From Amborella trichopoda (Eukaryota > Streptophyta > Magnoliopsida > Amborellales > Amborellaceae), in the NCBI RefSeq assembly GCF_000471905.2, contig NW_006499781.1:391043-455042 (forward strand): a DNA stretch of 64,000 nt, read 5' to 3'. Below, one piece after another: positions 36,266 through 45,458 of this stretch (position 1 is its first letter; each line of letters starts with the position of its first letter). Below the pieces are notes generated by a model that made no database searches, had not been told where the DNA came from, and saw only the letters and a list, made by a program, of their open reading frames with translations. A program made the translations under genes and the position numbers.

Positions 36266-38360
36266 GATTCCATCAGATATATAATTCTATGTATTGAACT
36301 TGTGCATCTAAGCACTTATCACAATTGGCAAAAATTTTGTTGGTTGATGCCAAAAGGGATGATGTCCAAAATGTAAGATATGTACATTGATTGTTAGACA
36401 CGTTATGGTCAACTTGTACTTCCTTGGCTGATACCTGATTCCAAGATCTATTCTTATTGTACAGGTTGGTTGGTTGTTTGCAATTAATTATGTTCAAAAA
36501 GTAATCGGATGACCAATATGTTAGGTTCATATTTTTTTGGATTGTTTGGACCAGAGAGTTTGATGCTGCCATGTATGTTTTGATATTTGAATCTTCCTAG
36601 AGGAATTGAGGTATCATTTTTTTTTTTTGCATGTTAATAAAAAATAATTGTGGTCAAAGAAATTTAACTAAATAACAGAGTTGAGTTGAAGTAGAATAAT
36701 AGATATACCTTCATTTTAATTTAGAGATTTCATCAGCAGCCATTCTTGTCAACTGCTCGACATGTCCATTGAACATTACTACTATTAGAAATGAATTGTG
36801 TTAGTCTTGAATAATGACTTCTGGAATAAACCTAAATGTAAATGTAGTATATATAGTGAGCAATTGTGATTTAATTTTTTTTTTTTGTGAATAAACTCAC
36901 TTTCATAATTACCTTTTGCTCAAGTTTTTATTCAATAATTGGCTTGAAGTACATTAGAATGATGCTATTGTGATTGGGGATAGCTTTTGACCACCTTTTG
37001 TAACCTTAATAGTTTGAGTTGTTTGTTCCTTCAATTGCAATTACTATTCCATTTACGTCAACAAATCTGATCCCACTTTTTAGAATATAATGAAATAGAG
37101 GAAAGAATGTGTTGTTAGCAATACTATTTAAAAGATAGAATAAACTATTTCACTATTTAAAAGATAGAATAAATTATTTCATTTGAAAATATACTATGTA
37201 CTTGTCCCAAATCTTCTATAGTGATTTGCTGGATAGCTTTGAATGACAGTTGTTCATCTTCTGTTATACTTGAGATTGGGTTTATTGAAGCCAATCATTC
37301 AAGTACAGTTTGGGATTGTACAAATTCATTATTGGATGAACATAATAGATAAAAATCTGAGAATGTAATTGTTACTTAATAACATACAACAAATAAGTTA
37401 GTATATGCATACCATGAAGCGAATGATTGAAAATCTGGATCGATGGATTATGCAATTATCTTTATTATCGCGGTTGACTTTGCTTGGAAAGCAGTCACAA
37501 TAAATTGAGATAGTTATGTGTTGTCACAAATTATAGTAACCAAAGGGTTTAATATGTTAAGTTTACCTCTACAATACTCTTGGATTTTCATGTATGCAAA
37601 TATGACTGGCTTTCTTATCAAATTTGCTTCAATTATTGCATCTACTAAATTTGCCCATAAGCTGACTTGAAATATGTTTGCACTGTTTGGAAAAAAGGTA
37701 AAGTTATTTTAGAAATAAAATAATTGTTGCAGCATAATAGAAAAACATAGTATAGGATGAAGATGTGAGATGTTGTACTTGTTATTCAAGATATGAACGT
37801 TTTCCAATGACACCCAAGTATTGTCACTTTTGTGCATTGTTCCACATTCTCCAATATACCAAGGATGTTTGTAACCATAAAACAAAAAACAATGGATATA
37901 GGTGACGTATGCAAGTGATGAGTAGTTATTATATGATATAGAAATATTTACCTATGGTGGTGTTGAGTCGTCAATATTTAGAAAGCGAGTTTAAGTCTTT
38001 AAATTGGTAGTTCTTTTCGAGAATGTATTCTTGATTTTGTAGTAGAATTAACGTTGTATCAGAGTATATGGTTAGATCGAGGGGTTTGTCAATTAACATG
38101 TCTTGCTGAGGAGTCCGATTAATCATTGGGTTATGAATTTGGTATAACCGTTCCTCCTTTAGGTTTGATTTGAATAACTCAACGTCTCTATGAAAGATGG
38201 TTGCAATGATATCATCCTGTAAAATTAAGTTAATTATGAAAATAAAATCGTAAAATACTAAAGAGAAATATGAAGTGTAAGTTGAGCATATTTACTAGTT
38301 TGTCTATAAATTTGAGTCTTAGGATATGTCGTTCATTTGCTTGCTGACATTTGCGTTCGC
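36266..38360 (-). pseudogene. RPA1-like (replication protein A large subunit) OB-fold relic with exon structure
   Basis: On the minus strand an exon-like block after TTTTACAG (about 38219-37955) reads DDIIATIFHRDVELFKSNLK, EERLYQIHNPMINR and YILEKNYQFKDLNSLSKY, then a stop. This follows the first OB fold of plant RPA1-like proteins (I-Q-A-x-I ... F-K-x-x-L-K-E-G-x-V-Y-x-I-x-N ... H-x-F-x-F-x-D). A second block at 37700-37580 reads ANIFQVSLWANLVDAIIEAN then LIRKPVIFAYMKIQEYCR, matching the next OB fold (V-x-L-W-G-x-x-A). The following pieces (KSTAIIKIIA, stop, SIDPDF; then FKAIQQITIEDL) also fall in the expected order. Stops and shifts show it is dead. RPA-like genes are carried by plant Helitrons and also exist as host paralogues; which applies here is not decided. 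Confidence 0.55.
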
Positions 38361-39186
38361 TGCTTACATAAAAAAGTATAGCATGTATAACAACACCTCA
38401 CGTACCTTCTTCCAAGTTTGTGAATGTAGTGATTATTTTTTGCCATTGGCAACATAGATTACATACATATTTGTTTTATTCATGGTAAGTAGGGAAGATA
38501 TTTTAGTTGATCAGAAAATTTGAAAGTCAACTTACTTGTTCATTGATGATTGTACTTGTTGTTGATATTTCTTGTAAATAAAAATAATTTATTTTGAAAA
38601 TTGTTGTAAAATAGTAGAGTAGTGTAGAAATAGTAGTATATAAATTCATTTTATAGTCAATGTAATAATAAACATGATGAAATGAAGCAAATATTTGACT
38701 AGCTTCATCTCTTCTTATTTTTTTTATAAAGAAAAGGTGAAGATGTTTATATTTTTATTTATTTATTATATGGATGCTGTCATTTTTTGTAACAAAGAAA
38801 AGAAACAAACATACAATTAGCAAAATATAAGCATTAAATGTTGATCAATGAAGAAATAATATATTGATTATGTTTGTAGAGGATAAATGTTAATATGGAA
38901 CTAAGGAAGTTACATTTTTACGAAAAAAATTGTGTAAACAATGTTTATTATGTAATAACCCTTGATATGTTCCATATTTTTTCTTTTTTGTAAGTATTTT
39001 ACTATTCTTCACATATATTTCTCTAGATATAGTGCTACATAAAGTTGTTCGTTGTCATACTTGTTTGTTAGTTTTTTAGGTTTTACTGCAACCATAAGTT
39101 TAAGAGTGAATAAATCTCTTATAAATGACCTGAATGTAAAACTTAAATATGAAGTGCACTAAAAAAAGATATTTACATACAGGTGC
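38361..39186. other. Intergenic stretch, unassigned
   Basis: Extremely AT-rich, no recognisable gene or repeat. If the RPA1-like relic had an upstream first exon, it would lie here on the minus strand; I could not identify one. Confidence 0.4.
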
Positions 39187-39188
39187 GG

Positions 39189-39574
39189 TTTGTATAGAGC
39201 TTAGGCTTTAAACAATAAAATTAGAGCCTACCTTCAAATAGTATTGAGAAATGTGGTTTTAATATGGGAAATATTTGTGATAGCCTTAAAATATATTTTT
39301 ATATTTCTTTATAAAGTTTAAAGCTTAAAATCCATTTTTTCTCATGGATCTATGAAAATTGAAAAACTTGAAAATCTTGAAAATTGACGGTAAAAAAATG
39401 TGTTATAAAATGCACTATTTTCAAAACTTGAAATCTATTTTTTTTCTCATGTCCATGCATCTTGATGTTGAGAAGATCAATTTGAAGATATTTGAGCATC
39501 AACACTTCTTCTAGTTAAATTTTTGAGGTAGGCTCAAATTTGATTGTTTAGAGCCTTGGCTCTATATAAACTTT
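39189..39574. mobile_element. Foldback MITE, about 385 bp, with TIRs of about 50 bp
   Basis: The left arm starts gtttgtatagagcttaggct and continues ttaaacaataaaattagagc and ctacc. The reverse complement of the right arm reads gtttatatagagccaaggct, ctaaacaatcaaatttgagc, ctacc. About 85% of positions agree over 50 bases. The interior is AT-rich and non-coding. The target duplication is unclear. Confidence 0.7.
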
Positions 39575-39680
39575 TCCCCTTACATTATCATGAAAATATT
39601 TATGTACATACATATTGTTCTTTGTATAATAACCATTAATTTGGTCAGTAGTTTTGGTTTTTGTAAATATCGTGGCGCCC

Positions 39681-42600
39681 GTTTGAATAGGAGTAAATTA
39701 GGAATCTTGGATATTCGAAATCCAATAAAGTTCTATAGAATTTAAAGCATATATTCCTATTATCTTGGATCTTGTCAAAATCTATTGTTTGGATTGTTTA
39801 ATGACTAGGATAGTTAAAATGAGGAAAATCAAAATCATGGAAATAAAACCTACTTTTCCATGATTTCATTTCCACACCAAAACTTGTTTTTTTTTTAATT
39901 TCCAAGGCCCATGAGTTTCATTCATTGGCTCCCTCGACACAAAAAATAAGGAGCATTTGGTAGGTATGAAAATTTTATATAGAGAAAGTATGTTTAAGTT
40001 TTAGAGAGAGAAAATATTAATTTTTTTTAGCGAAATGAACTATTTCCAAATTTTAGAGACAAACTATCTCAATTTTTTAGAGAGAGAAAGTATGTTAAAC
40101 AATTAGAGAGAGAAAGTATGTTAAAATTTCAGAGAGAGAAATTACCAAACATTTTAGAGAGAGAAACTATCTCAAATTGTAAGTTTTAGAAAGAAACTAT
40201 CATATTTTAGAAAGAGAAAGTACATGCAAATTTTAGAGAGAAACTATCTTAATTTGTTAGAGATAAACTATTTCAAAAATTTTAGAGAGAGAAACAATCT
40301 CATATTTTTATTTTTAAAGAGATAAGCTATATCAAATTTTAGAGAGAGTAACTAAATTTTTTTTGAAATATAAACTGTCAAAAAAATTTAGGGAGATAAA
40401 GTATATCAAATCTTAAGTTTTAGAGAGAAAAATAATTTTTAAAATTGTAGAGAGAGAAAATATTTTTAAACTTTTAAAGATAAACTATTACAAATTTTAG
40501 AAAGAAAAACGGTCAAAAAAAATGTAGAGAGAGAAATATCTCGTTTTTTAGATAGTGAAACGATCTCAAATTCTAGATAGTGAAACTATATCGAATTTTT
40601 AGAGAGCGAAACTATTTCGTTTAAGAGATAGTTTATCTCTTAATGTGTTTTCACTATCTATTTAAAATTGTATCTCTTAATGCGTTTTCACTATCTATTT
40701 AAAATTTTTTCTCTTAATGTGCTTTCACTATCTCGAATTTTAGATAGTTTCACTATCTCGTTTAAGAGATAGTGAAAAAACGAGATAGTTTCTTAATATG
40801 TAGTGAAGCTTAGTTTCTTATTTAGTTTAAGAGATAAGCTATCTCGAATTTTAAATTTTAGATAGAGAAAACACATTAAAATTTTTGAAATATAAATTAT
40901 ATCAGAATTTAAAGAGAAACTTCCTAACAAATTTTTAAGAGAAAAACTATCTCAAATTTTTTGAAAAGAGAAACTATCACAAAATTTATGTTTTAGAGAG
41001 AAAAATTATATTAAAATTTTCAAGAGATAAACTATATAAAATTTTAAATAGAGAAAGTACATAAATTTTTTAGAGAGGGAAACTATCTAAAAAAATAGAG
41101 AGAGAAATTATCTCAAAATTTAAGTTTTAGAGAGAGAAAGTATCTCAAATTTTAAACTTTATAAAGAGAAAACATATTAAAATTTTCGAAATATAAATTA
41201 TATTAAATTTTAGAGAGAGAAATTACCTAAAAAATTTTAGCGAGAAAAACTATCGCAACATTTTTTAAGAGATAAACTATCGCAAAATTTATGTTTTAGA
41301 GATAAAAAATATATTAAAAATTTCAAAAGATAAACTATATAAAATTTTAAATAGAGAAAGTACATGAAATTTATAGAGAGATAAACTATCTCAAAAAAAA
41401 TTAAAGAGATAAACTATCTCAAAATTTAAGTTTTAGCGAGAGAAAGTATCTCAAACTTTAAACTTTAGAGAGAGAAAATATATCAAAGTTTGAGAGACAC
41501 TATATCAAGTTTTAAAGAGAGAAACTATTTCAAAAGTTTTAGAGAGATAAAGCACATTAAAAATTAAGAGAGTAACTATATCAATTTTTAGAGAGAGAAA
41601 ATATATAATTTTTTTTAGAAAAAGAAACTATCACAAAATTTTTAGAGAGAAATTATCTCAAATTTTAGCTTTTAGAAGGAGAAAATATCTTAAAATTTGA
41701 GATAAAAACTATATCATATTTTAGAGAGAGAAATTACTTAAAAATGTTTAGAGAGATAAACTATATCAAAATTATTGAAGAGGGGAACTATCTCAAGTTT
41801 TAAGTTTTAGAGAGATAGAGAGAGTATCTTAAAATTTAAAAAAGAGAAATTATATTAAATTTTAAAGAGAGTAAATCATCTAAAAAAATTTAGAGAGAGA
41901 AATTATCTCGAAATTTTTAGATAGACAATTTTAAATTTTGGATAGATAGTATATTAAATTTTAGAGATACAAGCTATATCAAATTTTAGAGAGAGAAACT
42001 AGCTTAAAATTTTATGATACACTATCCCAAATTTTGAGTTTTAGAGAGAGAAAGTACATACAAATTTTAGATTGAGAAATTGAATCAAGTTTTGTTACCA
42101 AACAATGGACGTAGTAGTGATTGCAAGTTTTCAATATCAAGGATTTTTTTCATAGATTCCTCAAATCTCCTGTTTGGATTCCTTACAATCATTTTCAATT
42201 CTATTATTTGGTAACAAAATTTGATAAAGATTTTCTCTTTACAACTTTATTATACCTTTTCTCTCTAAAACTCAAAATTTGGGAGAACCTCTCTCTAAAA
42301 AATATGAGATAGTTTCTCTCTCTAAAATTTGATATTATTTACCTGTAAACTTTGAATACACTTTCTCTCCAACGCATAAAACTTAAAATTTGTTATCTAA
42401 AAATTGAGATTATTTATCTCTCTATTATTTTCAAGTGCTTTATTATTAAAAAAATTCAGATACTTTTTCTCTCTAAAATTTAATGTAGTTTTTCTCTCTA
42501 AAATTCTAAGATACTTTCTCTCTAAAACTTAAAATTTGAGATATAATTTTGAGATAGTTTCTCTCTCTAAAAATGTTTTGGTAGTTTTTCTCTCTAAAAT

Positions 42601-43158
42601 ATAATATAGTTTTTCTCTTTTAAATTTTAAGATACTTTATCTCTCTAAATCTTAAAATTTGTGACAATTTATCAATAAATTTTTTGAGATAGTTTCTCTC
42701 TCTAGAAATTTTTAGGTACTTTTCCTCTGTAAAATTTGACATAGTTACTTTTTTACATTTTTAAGATTATTTTTCGCTCTAAAATTTAAAATTGGAGATA
42801 GTTTCTTTTTCCAAAAAATTTGAGATAGTTTCTATCTAATTTCAAGTATTTTCTCCATCTAAAATTTGGTATAATTTATCTCTCTAAAATTTTAAGATAG
42901 TTTTTCTCTCTCAAACATAAAATTTGTGATAGTTTATCTCTTTAATAATTTTAAGCACTTTCTCTTTAAAAAATTTGCGTACTTACGAAACGTGTCCTAT
43001 GTTTCGGGTCCAAGGGGCCAACGAGTGGAATCCATGAAGTTTGGAAATTCAAATAAATAGGTTTTGGTGTGGAAATGAAATCGTGGAAAAAGTAAGTGAT
43101 TTCCAAAATTTTTAAGTTCTATGGAATTCTAATATCCTAACAATTGAACAAATCAAAC
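39681..43158. mobile_element. Giant foldback element built of degenerate GAGA-rich units
   Basis: Outer arms match as inverted repeats. ttttccatgatttcatttcc then acaccaaaac (39855-39885) pairs with ttttggtgtggaaatgaaat then cgtggaaaa (43062-43091). ggaatcttggatatt / ttctatagaattt on the left pairs with aattctaatatcc / agttctatggaatt on the right. The far ends, gtttgaat and aatcaaac, also pair. Inside the left arm (39960-42080) lie dozens of loosely repeated units like 'ttttagagagagaaactatc' plus 'tcaaa'. Inside the right arm (42240-42975) lie the same units in reverse complement. Inner arms ttttgttaccaaa (42085-42100) and tttggtaacaaaa (42203-42217) close a loop of about 110 bp. The left arm is almost three times longer, as if expanded by tandem duplication. 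There is no coding capacity. Confidence 0.7.
40636..40745. repeat. 38-bp tandem repeat in inverted orientation within the foldback left arm
   Basis: tctcttaatgtgttttcact plus atctatttaaaattgta occurs three times with few changes (starting near 40636, 40673 and 40711). Unlike the surrounding units these are in pyrimidine orientation. They are flanked by 'gtttaagagatag' on both sides (about 40619 and 40759), so they form a small hairpin within the big one. Confidence 0.65.
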
Positions 43159-43676
43159 AGCGGATTTCAGTAATATGCAAGATATTAAAAATCCATGCAC
43201 AGGAATTGATGGGCCGGAACCGGGCCTAAGAGTCCCAAGCTTCTTTTAAGTTTTTTTTTTTTTTTAATTATTTTTATGATTTTGCTCCCAAATCCAACGA
43301 GCTAAATGGAATGGCGAGTCGGAGGCTTTTGTGCGCGAAGTGGATGAGACACAAAGGTTGGTCAAGAGAGTACAACAACAGACTCTACTCACTTCATTTC
43401 TCTCGCTCTCATATTCCCAACGGAGTCAAACCGCTTCATTTCCGCTCGTACACGTGGCGCATCTTAAGTGACAAATCTATCCAAAGTGGACCCATCTCCC
43501 ATGTATTTTCCAAATGCCGCAAAAATAGCACAAACATCCCTAATTAAAAATACCCCTAATTAATTTCAAAATTCCAAAACATTCATAAACCTCAAAAAGT
43601 AACATGAACCTCCCTAATTAAAGTACCCCTAATTAATTTCAAAATTCCAAAACATCCATCGATCATCGAGGGAAGT
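43159..43676. repeat. Gene 2 upstream region with about 75-bp tandem repeats
   Basis: 'cccctaattaatttcaaaat' plus 'tccaaaacat(t/c)cat' occurs near 43551 and 43625, and a third time near 44245, beyond a MITE. The MITE therefore inserted into a pre-existing tandem repeat. The 78-codon open reading at 43311-43547 has no known domain; it contains a G-box-like ACACGTGGC near 43450. Confidence 0.6.
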
Positions 43677-43684
43677 CTTGAGGC

Positions 43685-44201
43685 CATAGGGGTGGCAATG
43701 GGTCTGTCCAGTTCGACCTAAACCCGGACCTAGCTCCTGACTCAAACCTGAATGTATTTGGGTTCAGGTTTTAGACCCAATCCTGACCTATTGATTCAAA
43801 AGTTGGATCAATACCTGTACCCATCGGATCTCAAGTCTATTACGTCGGGTCTTGAGTCTACTTGGGTCCTTTGCCACCAACTTTATGAGTGGTTTTTTTT
43901 TTTTTTCATTTTTTTTACTATCATATACCCGTATTATTGACAACAAGGTCACAATTATCGGCCATCAGATTTCAAGCTGTTTCATTTTTGTTTACTGGCT
44001 TAGAATGACTGCGAATTTTTATTATATATACCCAAATAAATACGGCTTGAAGTATTTTATTTCAATAGGTCGGGTCCAACCAGATCTGAATAGTATTCAA
44101 ATCCAAATTTTTGAGCCCAAACCCTACCCGTATGTCCAAATATTAGATCTATACCCTGCATGGAGTATACCGACCAGGTATTGAGTCGATTGCCACCCCT
44201 A
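43685..44201. mobile_element. hAT-type MITE, about 517 bp, with 8-bp target duplication
   Basis: The left end is (ca)taggggtggcaatggg and the right end is cgattgccacccctac, whose reverse complement is gtaggggtggcaatcg. The flanks are cttgaggc (43677-43684) and cttgaggg (44202-44209), seven of eight identical, as expected for the 8-bp duplication of hAT elements. The interior has 'gacccg' phrases shared with partial copies at 12290-12460 and near 60230. Confidence 0.7.
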
Positions 44202-44451
44202 CTTGAGGGTATAAGGGGATTTTGTAGGGTGAAGATAATAACATCCCTAATTAATTTCAAAATTCCAAAACATTCATAGATCATTGAAGGGAGCCTTGAG
44301 GGTATTAGGGGGATCTTAAGCATTATTGTATTATCCACAGCGAAATAACGACAGAGCATGAAAGACGTTTTTTTGGGAGAGTTAGGTTGCTTATTTCGAA
44401 ATTTGTATCCTTCATAGGGGTATTTTCGTAGTAGAACGGGGTGAACGTCGT

Positions 44452-44543
44452 GTGTATATATATATCCCGTATTTACTATAAAAAAGAGAAGGGTTTGGTA
44501 ATGTTAAATATTCATGTGTGCGCTTTCTATTGGTCCACGTGGC
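44452..44543 (+). promoter_or_regulatory. Candidate promoter of gene 2: TATA-like tracts and G-box
   Basis: A tatatatatat run (about 44454-44464) and ctataaaaaa (about 44477) are followed by attggtCCACGTGGC, an inverted CCAAT plus a perfect G-box (44535-44543). The ATG is about 770 bp further on, so a long leader or a leader intron must lie between. Alternative start sites are possible. Confidence 0.35.
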
Positions 44544-44666
44544 ATCCGTGTACCCGACATCTGCAGGGTGGGGTTTAGGGCGTCTGGTGGCGGAGTCCTC
44601 TGTCGAACCACCAACGAAAACCTAAAATCATCAAACGAAACCTTAGAGAGAGAAACCAAAACTTAG

Positions 44667-44766
44667 AGAGAGAGAAAGAGTGCTGCTGCTCCAGAAGAGA
44701 GAGAGAGTGCTGCTGCTCCAGAAGAGAGAGAAAGAGTGCTGCTGCTCCAGAAGAGAGAGAAAGATA
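44667..44766 (+). repeat. 29-bp tandem repeat in the probable 5' leader of gene 2
   Basis: The unit agagagagaaagagtgctgc plus tgctccaga occurs three times in a row with only small length changes. GAGA-rich sequence continues to 44870. A transcript starting near the G-box would contain it. Confidence 0.8.
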
Positions 44767-44970
44767 GCAGTCTCCTCATTCGCGCTTTTGAGTCCACTTT
44801 CCGTGCGCGTGTACATGAAGTCTTTTTAGAGAGAGAAAGTTAGAGAGAGAAGATAGAGAGAGAGAGGCTATCGCTTCTAGAGCTGTAAGCTTTCATCTTG
44901 CTTTCCTCTTCTTCTCTCATTAGTTTCTTAGGGTTGCCATCTTCATTAACGAGAGGCCCTCCTCCGGAAC

Positions 44971-45165
44971 ATGCTGGTCGCGAAGAGCGCGACTCTTCAG
45001 AATCCGGTCAGATTCGAGTCCTTTCTCTCTCTAGAACCCTATGAAATTAATGGATGCAATAGAAAAAGAGGTCGGTACAAGCTCACTGATTCTATTCTCA
45101 GATTGGGATTCGTTCTCGTTGTCAATGTTGTGATTAGTTTCATTCTCCAAAAAGGGGTTTTTTGA
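44971..45165 (+). other. Upstream open reading frame in the gene 2 leader (64 codons)
   Basis: It runs from an ATG to a stop about 140 bp before the chosen start of gene 2. The N-terminal half reads MLVAKSATLQNPVRFESFLS and the C-terminal half is hydrophobic (RLGFVLVVNVVISFIL). No similarity is recognised. If the leader is unspliced it would be a uORF; if the true first exon is here, it would have to splice to 45305 or later. Undecided. Confidence 0.3.
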
Positions 45166-45304
45166 GTGCAAAGGTCTTATCTGAGTCGAGAGTTCATTAT
45201 TCAAAAAGGGGGTTTTTTGGTTGTAAAGGTCTTGTCCTGTTCAAGTGCGCAATCTACCAAGTTATTATCACTATCCGGATCACTATTTTTTTTTTTTTGG
45301 GGTT

Positions 45305-45458
45305 ATGGATGTGATGGAGCTTTTGCCTTCAAATGTTGCGGTATCTAAGCTTTTAGCTACTGAGGGGTTTGGAAGAAGTGAGGATACTGTTGTTAGGAGA
45401 TCCATGGATGCCCCAGTTTTCAGCAACCTTTCAGCTACTAGTTGCAGTTCTTCGCAAG
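45305..45458 (+). CDS. Gene 2, first coding exon
   Basis: ATG GAT GTG ATG GAG opens 51 codons that end CSSSQ plus one G before GTGGGC. The frame stays open from 45245, but the 20 codons before 45305 are encoded by a low-complexity tract with a T-run (HYFFFFG), so I start at 45305. Confidence 0.6.
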
